A DNA stretch of 64,000 bases from an uncultured Ruminococcus sp. Its GTDB lineage: Bacteria; Bacillota; Clostridia; Oscillospirales; Ruminococcaceae. This document shows positions 34,600 to 42,956 of this stretch, in pieces. The stretch lies in the NCBI GenBank assembly GCA_902762785.1, contig CACWPL010000005.1, positions 1 through 64,000 of the forward strand. The letters run 5' to 3'. The translations under genes and the position numbers were made by a program. Below the pieces are notes generated by a model, which saw only the letters and a program-made list of their open reading frames with translations, searched no databases and was not told the origin of the DNA. How positions within the stretch are numbered: the first letter of the stretch is position 1; the number at the start of each line of letters is the position of its first letter.

Positions 34600-37500
34600 T
34601 CAGACGGGGAGCGTCACGAGCTTGACCACGGCCTTGAGGATGTTCAGGGCATCGGTCGTGTCGATCGCGCCGTTCTGGTCGACGTCGGCGAGCGCCTTGG
34701 CCTCGGGAGAGAGCGTCAGGCCGCCGAGCAGGGCCTTGTTGATGGCGATGGCGTCGAAGATGTCGATCTCGCCGCTGCCGTCGATGTCGCCGCAGATGCC
34801 GGCGGCCGCACCGTCGAGGTAGCGGACCTTCACGCCGGTCTGGGCCGCGTAGGCATCGCCCTTGGAGCCCTTGTGGCAGGCGACGGTGAAGTCATCGAGC
34901 ACGCCGTGTACGAAGATGTAGGAATACTGGCCGTTCGCCGTGAAGACGGACGTGCAGCCGAAGGCCTCCTGGCCGATCGCGGCATTGTCCGCAAGGACGG
35001 TCACCTCATGGAGGGACGTGTTGTTGACGAAGGCCTCGGTGCCGATGTCACGCACGCCGGCCGGGATGGTCAGCTCGGTGAGGGCAGTGCCGTCGAAGGC
35101 GCTCTTACCGATGGAGCGCAGGGTCTCGGGCAGGGTCAGGGTCGCGAGGGACGAGCAGCCGGAGAACGCGCCTGCGCCGATCTTGGTCACGCCCTCGGGG
35201 ATGGTCACGCCGGTGATGCCCTTATTGAGCGCGAAGGCGTTGCCGAGGATGGCGGTCACGCCGTCCGGGATGGCCACATCGCCCTCAGCGGTGGAGCCGT
35301 CGATCAGCAGGCCGTTGATGATGAGCAGCGGGGACTCCGCGAGCTTGGCGGCGAGCCAAGGCGTCTCGGCGAAGGCCTCGTCACCGACCTCCTCGATGGT
35401 GGCGGGGAGCTCGAGGGTGTCGAGCTTGGTGCAGCGGTAGAAGGCCTCCTTGCTGATGTGGGTCACACCGGCGGGGAGCGTGACCTCGGTCACATTGCCT
35501 GCGACCGAACCGAAGATCTGCTCACCGATGATGGTCACGCCCTCGGGGATCGGCACCACGATCGGCAGATCCTCCTCCTCGGGGAGCGGATCCGGCTCGG
35601 GCATCTGGGTGCCGGTGGAGGCATGGCCGACGGAGATGCCGCCGTTCTGCTCACACAGGAAGCCCGTGACCCAGGTCAGCGGAGAGTTCCAGTTGATCGT
35701 GACCTCGTTGACGGAGTAGGCATTGATGTCGTCGATGTACATGGTCTGCGGGGCGGTGACACCGGGCGTCCACTCCTGGAGCTTGGCCATGTTGTCCTCC
35801 ATGCCGCTGTTCGGGCCGCCGACCAGCACGCCGCAGGGCGCCTTCGGGAAGAAGGCATCGTTGATCTGGATCGCCCACCAGCGGTGGTGCGGGTACTGCG
35901 AGGTATGGTCGCCGTAGCCGGTGACATAGGAGAGGTCCATCGGGTTGCGGCCGAGGAGGTAGTCCATCGCTGCGGTCACGCCGTCGAGATACTTCTGGTC
36001 CTGCGTCAGGTCATAGGCATAGGCGAGGACGATGGCATTGTCCGCGACAAAGGAGTTCGAGCCCCACGGATAGAGGGTCGTCGTCGCGTCGGCGGACTTC
36101 GATGCCTCGCCGTGGAACGGCAGACCGTAGCCCTGGCTGGCTGCGAGCGAGACGAACTCGTCCGCCGTGGAGATGAGGCTCCCCTGGATGTCTGCGACCT
36201 CGCCCTCGGAGAGGCCTTCCTGGTCGAGCAGGAGGGTCATGCTGCCGAGCGTGGCAGTGGTGCCCCAGTCGAAGCTCGCGGAGATGCCGCCCATCTTGCT
36301 CTGCACGGTGTACGCACGGGCGTTCTCGGTCATCTCATCGTGATAGGTCTTGTCGCCGGTGGCGGCGTAGAGCTCTGCGGCTGCCCAGTAGAACTCATCG
36401 GTGACGTCGATGTCATTGTACATACCGCCGCCGTCGATGAGGGACTTGCCGGGGGCGTACATATCCGGGTGCGCCTTGGCGGCCTCATAGGTGCGCTTGG
36501 CGACGTCGAGGCAGGTATTCGCGAACTCGGGGTCGAGGTCCTTCCAGAGACGATAGGCCTGTGCAGCGCACGCGGAGACGTTCAGCGTCGCGGCCGTGGT
36601 CGGCGGCATGATGACGCGCTGCTGGAGGTCGTTGGCCGGGTCGAGGCCGAGCGCCGTCCACTTGATGTCGTGCATCTTGTGGTAGGCCATATCCTTATAG
36701 TCGCCGTCGAGGACGACCATCTTGAGCATCCACTCCATCTCCCAGCGTGCCTCATCGAGGAGGTCGGGGAGACCGTTGCTGTTCTCCGGGATGGACATGG
36801 CGCCGTCCGCATAGGCGGCGTCCGTCCCCTTGAGGAGGGCGCGCTCGTACTGGTTCTGGAGGAGCCAGAGCGAGATGCCGGCATTGACGGTGTACTTGCC
36901 GTGGTCACCGGCATCGTACCAGCCGCCGGTCACGTCCTGGGTCTCGGTACCGGGCTTGCTGTCCCAGGTGGGCACGATGGACGCGATGTCCGGGGCATGG
37001 GCGGCCTTGCGCGCGAGCGCAGCAGCGTCGCCGGAGGTGATGTACTGCTCCTCGATGGCGATGCCGGAGCGGGCCTGATAGAAGTAGTTCAGCCCGTCAT
37101 AGAGCATGCCGGAATAGTCCTCGGTGATGCCGATCTTGAAGTCGCGGGAGGTGGCGTCGCCAGCCTTGAGCGTGTAGGTGCCGGGGGTCTTGAACGCCGT
37201 GAAGTCGAGGATGTGGACGGTATCGCCGGACTCGACGTCCGGACCGAAGGGCTTGCTCTCACCGGTGAACACGGCATTGCCGCCCTCATCGAGCAGCTCG
37301 AACGCCACAGGCGCGCTCGCATCGGAGAGGAGCGTGGCCTGCTTGAGGCCGTCCTCGAAGTAGCCGACCTGGTTGGTCAGGATGGAGGAGCGGTGCCAGA
37401 TGAGGCTCTCCTCGTACTCCTTGACGATCTGCTCACGGCGCTCCTTGCGCTTGGCCATCTCGCCCTCGACATAGCCGGTGGCGTCGAGGAGGATGCCGTT

Positions 37501-38010
37501 GATGACGACGAAATCGCCCTTCTCCAGCTCGGCGGTCATCCAGCCGGTGCCGTCGAAGGCCTTGTTGCCGATGTAGGTGACGCTCTTCGGGAGGTCGATG
37601 GTCTCGAGGAGCGGGCAGTCCGCGAAAGCATAGGCCTCAAGGGTGGTCAGGGTGGACGGGAAGGTCACCTTGGCGAGGGACTTGCAGTGCCAGAACGCGC
37701 CGGACGCGATCGAGGTGATGCCCTCCGGGATGACGATCTCGGTGATGGTCTTCTTGTAGAAGCAGGTCGAGCCGATAGCGGTGACGGGCATGCCGTCGAT
37801 CTCGGTCGGGATGACCGGGACGGTGTCGGTGCCATTGTAGGCGCTGATAACGGCGTTCCCGTCCTCGACGGTGTAGTTGTAGTCACCGAAGGTGAGCTTG
37901 GCGGCAGCAGCGACAGCGGTGATCTCTGTGGCAGGGAGGCCGGCAGCCGGCAGTCCCGTACACAGCAGACACAGCGACGCTGCCAATGCGGTCAGTCTGT
38001 GTTTTTTCAT
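34600..38010 (-). CDS. Secreted GH9 cellulase with flanking LRR domains and dockerin
   Basis: A 1,136-residue extracellular endoglucanase. Domains: signal peptide (1 to about 35); BspA-type LRR_5 repeats (about 55-155, such as ITEIVIPEGITSIASGAF); an Ig-like CelD_N domain (about 205-295); the GH9 catalytic domain (about 300-780) with the base Asp pair in GGWYDAGDHGKY (362-373), HHRWW, and the acid Glu in NEVTINWNSPL near 765; a second LRR_5 block (about 800-1040); and a type I dockerin (about 1070-1136) with calcium loops DIDGSGEIDIFD and DVDQNGAIDTTD. The dockerin implies attachment to a scaffoldin. The gene is monocistronic. The placement of LRR repeats on both sides of a GH9 domain is unusual. 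Confidence 0.93.
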   Translation of the reverse strand: MKKHRLTALAASLCLLCTGLPAAGLPATEITAVAAAAKLTFGDYNYTVEDGNAVISAYNGTDTVPVIPTEIDGMPVTAIGSTCFYKKTITEIVIPEGITSIASGAFWHCKSLAKVTFPSTLTTLEAYAFADCPLLETIDLPKSVTYIGNKAFDGTGWMTAELEKGDFVVINGILLDATGYVEGEMAKRKERREQIVKEYEESLIWHRSSILTNQVGYFEDGLKQATLLSDASAPVAFELLDEGGNAVFTGESKPFGPDVESGDTVHILDFTAFKTPGTYTLKAGDATSRDFKIGITEDYSGMLYDGLNYFYQARSGIAIEEQYITSGDAAALARKAAHAPDIASIVPTWDSKPGTETQDVTGGWYDAGDHGKYTVNAGISLWLLQNQYERALLKGTDAAYADGAMSIPENSNGLPDLLDEARWEMEWMLKMVVLDGDYKDMAYHKMHDIKWTALGLDPANDLQQRVIMPPTTAATLNVSACAAQAYRLWKDLDPEFANTCLDVAKRTYEAAKAHPDMYAPGKSLIDGGGMYNDIDVTDEFYWAAAELYAATGDKTYHDEMTENARAYTVQSKMGGISASFDWGTTATLGSMTLLLDQEGLSEGEVADIQGSLISTADEFVSLAASQGYGLPFHGEASKSADATTTLYPWGSNSFVADNAIVLAYAYDLTQDQKYLDGVTAAMDYLLGRNPMDLSYVTGYGDHTSQYPHHRWWAIQINDAFFPKAPCGVLVGGPNSGMEDNMAKLQEWTPGVTAPQTMYIDDINAYSVNEVTINWNSPLTWVTGFLCEQNGGISVGHASTGTQMPEPDPLPEEEDLPIVVPIPEGVTIIGEQIFGSVAGNVTEVTLPAGVTHISKEAFYRCTKLDTLELPATIEEVGDEAFAETPWLAAKLAESPLLIINGLLIDGSTAEGDVAIPDGVTAILGNAFALNKGITGVTIPEGVTKIGAGAFSGCSSLATLTLPETLRSIGKSAFDGTALTELTIPAGVRDIGTEAFVNNTSLHEVTVLADNAAIGQEAFGCTSVFTANGQYSYIFVHGVLDDFTVACHKGSKGDAYAAQTGVKVRYLDGAAAGICGDIDGSGEIDIFDAIAINKALLGGLTLSPEAKALADVDQNGAIDTTDALNILKAVVKLVTLPV

Positions 38011-38136
38011 GATGATTACCCTCTCTTTTTCTTCCGCGCGCAGTGCGGATAGTACCGAGTCAGAGCCCGCGGGAGGATCTGGCGCCGTTCCCCAACGGCA
38101 CAGCTCACGCGCAGGATCTGCACTTGATCTATCTAC

Positions 38137-38165
38137 AGTATACCAAAAACATATCACAAATGCAA
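38137..38165 (-). promoter_or_regulatory. Sigma-A promoter of the GH9 gene
   Basis: TTGCAT (38160-38165), 17 bp, TATACT (38137-38142) on the minus strand, giving a leader of about 120 nt. The upstream DNA (38166-38260) is AT-rich. Confidence 0.78.
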
Positions 38166-38249
38166 CTGTTTTGTGAAAAAACCAGCGATCCGGCGCTGAA
38201 AATTTATCATAAATTTGTTAACGGACAAACATTATTCACATTTTGGAGA

Positions 38250-38433
38250 GGATAATGTCATAATTATGACCGCCCTTCCGGGGGAAGGTCATCTGCATGA
38301 CAATGGCGGTCGAGCCTCTAGGAGGCCGCCCAACAAGATGACCGCCCTCCCGGGTGGGGAGGGCGGTCCAGTCTGTCAAACTGAGAGCTTGTGGTCAGTG
38401 TTGTTTGATGCTAAGTATCAGGATATGGATAGA
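38250..38433. other. Non-coding segment with two related GC-rich hairpins
   Basis: Two similar elements begin ATGACCGCCCT: one near 38266 with CCTTCCGGGGGAAGG, and one at 38340-38368 that forms GACCGCCCTCCC-GGGT-GGGGAGGGCGGTC. The outer parts also pair (GACCGCC with GGCGGTC at about 38307). No T-run follows on either strand, so they are not clear terminators. No gene is seen here. Confidence 0.5.
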
Positions 38434-38988
38434 TCAGGGCTCATAAAGATCGACTTGCAGTGCATTATTTGATATATCGTATGTGATACCACCTGATAAA
38501 TAGCCTTTCTCACTGTTGATAGTACCAATATCAGAAGCCGAGATCACTTCTTTATCTCTGTCAAGGATCACTACTTTTATATTGGGGGAATATTCCATGA
38601 GAAGATCATAATTGTCGTGAAAGTTAGGATAGTCGAATGGAATAAATTGGATGTCTGCACGAACAGTATCAGAGTAGTCGCTTTTATACTCATTGATAAG
38701 CATGGTATTGTTAGCATTTTTAAAGTGTAATGAATAGCTCACATATCCATCATTATTGTAATTTAGGTAATCATCACTCTCTAAAAAGCCGTTATCTTTA
38801 CCATTGTCAGCATTATACGATGTATATACATCATCATTTTCATCAATAGATACCAGCAGGTCGGCATAATACGCAGGATCCGGAACGTTATACAAATGTA
38901 GGGTAACGGTACGTTCGATCGGAGGCGCAGAGCGACATCCTGTCAGTAATAACGATGACGCAAAAGATACAGCGATCATTCTTTTCAT
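38434..38988 (-). CDS. AT-rich predicted lipoprotein, unknown function
   Basis: A 184-residue lipoprotein: MKRMIAVSFASSLLLTGC with lipobox Cys at 18. The mature protein is rich in Asn, Asp and Tyr (for example NADNGKDNGFLESDDYLNYN). Base composition is far more AT-rich than every neighbouring gene and codons end mostly in A/T, which suggests recent horizontal acquisition. I recognise no family. AAGGAAG precedes the ATG at 38988. Confidence 0.75.
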   Translation of the reverse strand: MKRMIAVSFASSLLLTGCRSAPPIERTVTLHLYNVPDPAYYADLLVSIDENDDVYTSYNADNGKDNGFLESDDYLNYNNDGYVSYSLHFKNANNTMLINEYKSDYSDTVRADIQFIPFDYPNFHDNYDLLMEYSPNIKVVILDRDKEVISASDIGTINSEKGYLSGGITYDISNNALQVDLYEP

Positions 38989-39095
38989 AATGATCTTCCT
39001 TTCAAAAGGCGGTCTTTCCAAAATGGTCAACATACGATCATCTGCATAGGATAAAGGTCGTGTCTCATAAAAAAACGCTAGGCCGGCCGCGGCGA

Positions 39096-39512
39096 TCAGT
39101 CCACCTTGACCATCCGCTTCATGCGCTGGGCCTCGTTGGTGTCGAAGCCGAACTGCGCGTAGAAGGGCATCTTATCGGGCATGGCGCAGAGCTCCACGAA
39201 GACCTCCGTCCCCGGGACGCCGTTCTCACGGACGAACGTCAGCAGCGTCTCCACCAAAAGCCGCCCGAGCCCCTGCCCCTGGTACGCCGGACGGACGACC
39301 ACATCCTTGATGTAGCAGCAGAGCCCCCGGTCGCCGATCATCCGCGCCATCGCGATGGGCGTGTCCCCGTCGTAGACCGAGACGCGGTGCAGGGAATTGT
39401 CCATCGCGAGGCGGGTCTGTTCGAGGGACGGTGCCCCGCCCCAGACGCTCTCCCAGAGCGAGCGGAACTCCTCCGCCGTCAGGGCGTCGTGCCGTACCGT
39501 ATAGTCTTTCAT
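39096..39512 (-). CDS. GNAT-family N-acetyltransferase
   Basis: A 138-residue GNAT acetyltransferase. The acetyl-CoA motif A is VVVRPAYQGQGLGRLLVETL (Q/RxxGxG/A), followed by FYAQFGFDTNEAQRM, the C-terminal motif. The acceptor is unknown. The ATG at 39512 overlaps the upstream iron-sulfur gene by four bases (ATGA). A weak GC-rich hairpin and T-run lie behind it at about 39074-39095. Confidence 0.9.
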   Translation of the reverse strand: MKDYTVRHDALTAEEFRSLWESVWGGAPSLEQTRLAMDNSLHRVSVYDGDTPIAMARMIGDRGLCCYIKDVVVRPAYQGQGLGRLLVETLLTFVRENGVPGTEVFVELCAMPDKMPFYAQFGFDTNEAQRMKRMVKVD

Positions 39513-40372
39513 ACGTCTTCTCCTCTCGTCTTCGGCTGTGCGGGACGGACGCCGCCGATCGCGCCGTGCGGACAGGCACCCGTACAGCGGCCGCAGCGGA
39601 TGCACTCCGCGCCGGAGAGCTGCGTCGGGACATGCAGCGCCATCGGGCAGACGGCGTCACAGGTGCCGCAGGACGTGCAGCGTGTCGGATCGAGCGTCAT
39701 CCTCGTGACCGTTACCCGCGAAAATAGTGCATAGAACGCCCCGAGCGGGCAGAGGTACCGGCAAAAGCACCGGCTCACCGTCGCCGCGGCCGCCAGGACC
39801 GCGAGGAGCACCGCGAGCTTCCACCAGAACAGTCCCCCCGCCAGTCCCCGCAGCTCGCGGTGCAGCAGGAGCTGGGGGATGCCGCCCAGGAGCGTCCCCG
39901 CCGGGCAGAGGTATTTGCAGAACCACGGGGCGCCGTTCCCGTAGCCGTCCGTGAGGAGGGCGGGAAGGAGGAGCACCAGCGCGAGGACGGCGTACTTCAC
40001 CCACCGCAGCGCCCGGTCGAGCCGGAACGGCACCCGCAGCTTTGGCACGGGCAGACGGTAGAGCAGATCCTGCACCAGTCCGAATGGACAGACGAAGCCG
40101 CAGACCATCCTCCCGACGAGCACGCCGAACAGCATCAGCACCCCCAGCACATAGAACGGCACGCGTCCGCGCCGTCCCACGACCGTTTGCAGCGCCCCGA
40201 TCGGGCACGCGCCGAGCGCCCCGGGGCAGGAATAGCAGTTGAGCACCGGCACGCAGAAGCGCTTGACGCCGCCGGTGTAGAGCGTCTTCCCGGCAAAGCC
40301 CGCCGCATAGCCGTTGAGGAGGGCGGCGAAGGCGAGCTGGACGAGCAGCCGCAGGCGCTCGCGGCGCTTCAT
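39509..40372 (-). CDS. NapH/CcoG-like membrane 4Fe-4S protein
   Basis: A 287-residue polytopic protein with five hydrophobic segments, CxxxCP-type cysteine motifs in the membrane part (CYSCPGALGACPIGAL; CGFVCPFGLVQDLLY; CKYLCPAGTLLGG; CRYLCPLGAFYALF) and two classic 4Fe-4S ferredoxin motifs at the C-terminus (CTSCGTCDAVCP; CIRCGRCTGACP). The family moves electrons across or along the membrane; the partner is not encoded here. I start at ATG 40372, which overlaps the upstream stop as ATGA; an ATG eight codons earlier (40396) is possible. Confidence 0.88.
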   Translation of the reverse strand: MKRRERLRLLVQLAFAALLNGYAAGFAGKTLYTGGVKRFCVPVLNCYSCPGALGACPIGALQTVVGRRGRVPFYVLGVLMLFGVLVGRMVCGFVCPFGLVQDLLYRLPVPKLRVPFRLDRALRWVKYAVLALVLLLPALLTDGYGNGAPWFCKYLCPAGTLLGGIPQLLLHRELRGLAGGLFWWKLAVLLAVLAAAATVSRCFCRYLCPLGAFYALFSRVTVTRMTLDPTRCTSCGTCDAVCPMALHVPTQLSGAECIRCGRCTGACPHGAIGGVRPAQPKTRGEDV

Positions 40373-40512
40373 CCGATTCCGATGCATTCCAGACATATCC
40401 GCACCGCCTTTTCCATCACGACCCCCGGCTCCCCCTTGGCGATGCCGATGCCCGTCAGCACCGCGCCCGCCGTCAGGAGGAGGAGCTGCATCGTGCGCCG
40501 TTTCGTCAGCAT
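40369..40512 (-). CDS. CD1871A-family CxxC small membrane protein (47 aa)
   Basis: A 47-residue gene. The protein starts MLTKRRTMQLLLLTAGAVLT, has one transmembrane helix and ends in AVRICLECIGIG, the CLECIGIG tail that marks the CD1871A-type CxxC proteins. These small proteins accompany NapH-like 4Fe-4S proteins in clostridia, exactly as here. It overlaps the phosphoesterase gene by 7 bp and the iron-sulfur gene by 4 bp. The function is unknown; a redox or cluster-related role is inference. Confidence 0.85.
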   Translation of the reverse strand: MLTKRRTMQLLLLTAGAVLTGIGIAKGEPGVVMEKAVRICLECIGIG

Positions 40513-41252
40513 CCGTCCACCTTCTTATGGGCGTCGGCGTCCCGGACGGGGTCGCGCAGCTCGTGGTAGATGACGCGCACGCGCGGGTCGACGCGCATCC
40601 GTCCGTCCACATGATAATGCCCGGAATACCAGTTCTGGAACGTCAGGCGGGCATAGACCTCGTCGAGGAAGTCGGTCAGACGGTTCCCCGGGTAGGCATC
40701 CGGGTCGTCGTACATGACGCGCTGGAGGGACGTGGGGAGGGAGTGGGTCAGGACATCGTCGACCGTCCATCCGCAGGCGTCGAGAGCGCGGCGGGCGGCG
40801 GCGAAGTCGTCCTCCGTGGGGAGCTCCTGCGGCCACCAGGTCTTGCCGGGGACGCGTCCCTCGATGTCGTGGCTCTGCGCGCCGCCGAGGACGAAGAGTC
40901 GCCGTCCGTCCAGCTCGTAGACCTGTCCGCGCATCAGGTGGAGGATGCCCGGGGCGACCGTCTGCACCTGCCCGCCGTGCCACGTCTCCACGGGAAATGC
41001 CGCGAGGCGGTCGAAGTTCTCGTGGTTGCCGTCGAGGAAGAGGGTGGTGAAGGGCTTGGCGCGGAGCCATTCGAGCCAATACTGCTCCTCCTCGCTGCCG
41101 TCCCAGACGAGGCCGAAGTCGCCGCAGATGATGACATAGTCGTCCTTCGTGAGGACGCCGAGGCCGTCCCAGAAGGGCTTGTTGTGCCGTGAGAACCGCG
41201 CGACCTCGTCGCTGTCGCAAAAGCCGTGGGTGTCCCCTGTCACTAGGATCAT
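40506..41252 (-). CDS. Calcineurin-like metallophosphoesterase
   Basis: A 248-residue phosphoesterase. Metal-binding motifs: ILVTGDTHGF (DxH), IICGDFGLVWD (GD), LFLDGNHENFD (GNHE), LTHSLPTS and the final YSGHYHVDGR (GHxH). The substrate is not predictable. It is a paralogue of the gene at 56829, sharing GNHENFD, ETWHGGQV-like, HLMRGQV and PGKTWW-like blocks. The ATG at 41252 has AAAGGAGG upstream. First gene of the operon with the CxxC, 4Fe-4S and GNAT genes. Confidence 0.9.
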   Translation of the reverse strand: MILVTGDTHGFCDSDEVARFSRHNKPFWDGLGVLTKDDYVIICGDFGLVWDGSEEEQYWLEWLRAKPFTTLFLDGNHENFDRLAAFPVETWHGGQVQTVAPGILHLMRGQVYELDGRRLFVLGGAQSHDIEGRVPGKTWWPQELPTEDDFAAARRALDACGWTVDDVLTHSLPTSLQRVMYDDPDAYPGNRLTDFLDEVYARLTFQNWYSGHYHVDGRMRVDPRVRVIYHELRDPVRDADAHKKVDGC

Positions 41253-41277
41253 GCTGATGCCTCCTTTCGTTTTTACT

Positions 41278-41306
41278 ATTATAGCACATCGCCCCCGCCC
41301 CGTCAA
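41278..41306 (-). promoter_or_regulatory. Sigma-A promoter of the phosphoesterase/4Fe-4S operon
   Basis: TTGACG (41301-41306), 17 bp, TATAAT (41278-41283) on the minus strand. Confidence 0.82.
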
Positions 41307-41788
41307 GGCGGGCGCGGAGCCCGCGCTGGCGGATCCCATCCGGGGGACACGACAGCGCCTGACTCTGACCGCTTGCCCCCAATGGCCTTGCGGCCAAAGG
41401 GGGCAATGCTGCTTTTTGTTTACTCGCGGCGGAGCCGCGAGCCGCGGTCTTGATACCAAGCTTTGACTTGGACGGTCGTGAGAACAGATCGCCGTGCTCA
41501 CGCCTAGGCAGGCGTGCTCCCTCCGGGCAATGCTCCCCCGCCGATGCCGCACGTCTGCCTCGGCCACGACACAGCGAGCATCCCCGCCGCCGTCAGGCGG
41601 CGGAAAAGGCGGCGCCGGCCCGGCAGGGCCGGCTACTTTTTCCCCCGCCCCCGTCCGGGGGCGGGGGTCAGGGGGTGGGGGCGACCGGCAGCGCACGGAC
41701 GTATCGTCTTTCACAGGACGCTCCGGGGGGACGCAGCGTACCGTCCTCGTAAAAAAGAAAATTATTATTGAAAAACAGTAAAAAACAC
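41307..41788. repeat. Palindrome-rich non-coding region
   Basis: About 480 bp without a convincing gene. It holds a string of GC-rich inverted repeats: GCCCCC...GGGGGC with GGCC-TTGC-GGCC (41375-41404) followed by GCTGCTTTTTG; CTCGCGGCGGAGCCGCGAG (about 41425); CACGCCTAGGCAGGCGTG (about 41499); CCGCCGTCAGGCGGCGG (about 41586); CCGGCCCGGCAGGGCCGG followed by CTACTTTTT (about 41616); CCCCCGCCCCCG-TC-CGGGGGCGGGGG (about 41642). The first is closely related to the terminator at 47120. Several could act as stacked terminators; together they look like accumulated small palindromic repeats. Confidence 0.6.
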
Positions 41789-41817
41789 TTGACAAATGAT
41801 AATCCCTATGGTATACT
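41789..41817 (+). promoter_or_regulatory. Sigma-A promoter of the DUF2975 operon
   Basis: TTGACA (41789-41794), 17 bp, TATACT (41812-41817), in an AT-rich stretch; about 45 bp before the first gene. Confidence 0.88.
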
Positions 41818-41864
41818 ATAAAAAACGGCCGGACAGGACGTCCGGCGACTTAGGAGGAATGACT

Positions 41865-42326
41865 ATGTGGACGGATATCCGTTCTCTGCGGCTCTCGGTG
41901 ATCCTGGTGAGGATCCTGTTCGTGCTGATCCCGGTGCTCGTGTTCTGCGTGCCGGTGATGGTGCATTGGTATGATGTGGAGTACCAGGACGGCGTGGGAC
42001 TGCTGACCGGCTCTGTGTATTGGCCGCTCTCGATCTGCCTGTATCTCGCGGCGGTCTGCGGGGAGGTCTGCCTGTATCACCTCGGGCGGCTCCTCGGCAA
42101 CCTCTCGAAGGAGATCGTCTTCACCGCAAAGAACGTGCAGCATCTGCGCGTGATCTCGTGGTGCTGCCTGCTGGCGGCGATCCCGTTCGCGGGGTTCGGG
42201 TTCTGGCGCTTTTTGAGCTTCATCGTGGCACTGGCGGCGGCGTTCTTCGGCATCATCCTGCGTGTGCTGAAAAACGTCTTCGACAAGGCCGTGGCGCTCC
42301 AGGAAGAGAGCGACTACACCATCTAA
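41865..42326 (+). CDS. DUF2975 membrane protein
   Basis: A 153-residue protein with four transmembrane segments in the DUF2975 arrangement, starting MWTDIRSLRLSVILVRILFV. DUF2975 genes are almost always followed by a small YozG-like HTH gene, as here, which suggests a membrane-linked regulatory pair of unknown signal. AGGAGG is seven bases from the ATG at 41865; the ATG two codons before it is too close. Confidence 0.82.
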   Translation: MWTDIRSLRLSVILVRILFVLIPVLVFCVPVMVHWYDVEYQDGVGLLTGSVYWPLSICLYLAAVCGEVCLYHLGRLLGNLSKEIVFTAKNVQHLRVISWCCLLAAIPFAGFGFWRFLSFIVALAAAFFGIILRVLKNVFDKAVALQEESDYTI

Positions 42327-42339
42327 AGGAGGAGATACC

Positions 42340-42552
42340 ATGCCGATCATCGTCAATCTGGACGTGATGATGGCCAAGCGCAAGATCTCCTCCGGGGAGC
42401 TTGCCAAAATCATCGACATCACGCCCGCGAACCTCTCCGTCCTCAAGACGGGCAAGGCCAAGGCCGTGCGGTTCACCACGCTCGAGAAGCTCTGCGAGGC
42501 GCTCGACTGCCAGCCGGGGGACATCCTCGAATGGCGCCCCGAGGAGAAGTGA
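42340..42552 (+). CDS. YozG-like HTH (Xre/Cro-family) regulator
   Basis: A 70-residue helix-turn-helix protein that is all DNA-binding domain: MPIIVNLDVMMAKRKISSGE, then LAKIIDITPANLSVLKTGKA and LEKLCEALDCQPGDILEW, the typical end of this HTH_26-like group. It probably regulates its own operon together with the DUF2975 protein. It shares one base with the next start (TGATG). Confidence 0.9.
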   Translation: MPIIVNLDVMMAKRKISSGELAKIIDITPANLSVLKTGKAKAVRFTTLEKLCEALDCQPGDILEWRPEEK

Positions 42553-42956
42553 TGCAGTCCCGCCGCGGCGCGCTGTACTACGGCGCATGGAGCGCGGTGC
42601 TGCTCGTCATCGAGATCCTGATTGGGGCGTTCGTCCCGCACAGCACATGGCTGCGCGCCTATGGGGGCGATGTGCTGGTCATCCCGCTGATCTACTGCCT
42701 CGTGCGCATCTTCGTGCAGATCTGGCCGCGGGTGATGCCGGCGGTCATGTGCGGCATCGGGTTTTTGGCGGAATTTGCACAGTATCTGCATCTGTCCGAC
42801 CGGCTCGGCTTCGCGCGCGGGAGCCTGCCCGCCATCATCATCGGGACGTCCTTTAGCTGGTGGGACATCCTCTGCTACATCGCCGGGATGCTGCTGATCT
42901 ATGCAGCGATCCGGCTCCGTACCCATGCGAAACGAGATGAGGGGAGAACATCATGA
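42552..42956 (+). CDS. DUF2809 (VanZ-like) membrane protein
   Basis: A 134-residue protein with four transmembrane segments; WSAVLLVIEILIGAFVPHST and VLVIPLIYCLVRIF match the DUF2809 pattern, and SFSWWDILCYIAGMLLIY is its C-terminal signature. Function unknown. The ATG at 42552 overlaps the HTH stop and the stop overlaps the next ATG, so the genes are coupled. Confidence 0.83.
   Translation: MQSRRGALYYGAWSAVLLVIEILIGAFVPHSTWLRAYGGDVLVIPLIYCLVRIFVQIWPRVMPAVMCGIGFLAEFAQYLHLSDRLGFARGSLPAIIIGTSFSWWDILCYIAGMLLIYAAIRLRTHAKRDEGRTS

Noticed and set aside
34579..38052. Very long open frame on the plus strand opposite the GH9 gene
   Set aside because: It mirrors the GH9 codons in a GC-rich gene, has low-complexity Val/Gly/Leu/Asp/Glu composition and no motif. 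The minus-strand protein has clear domains.
38340..38368. Rho-independent terminator
   Set aside because: The stem is strong but no T-run follows on either strand, so it is listed as a non-coding hairpin instead.
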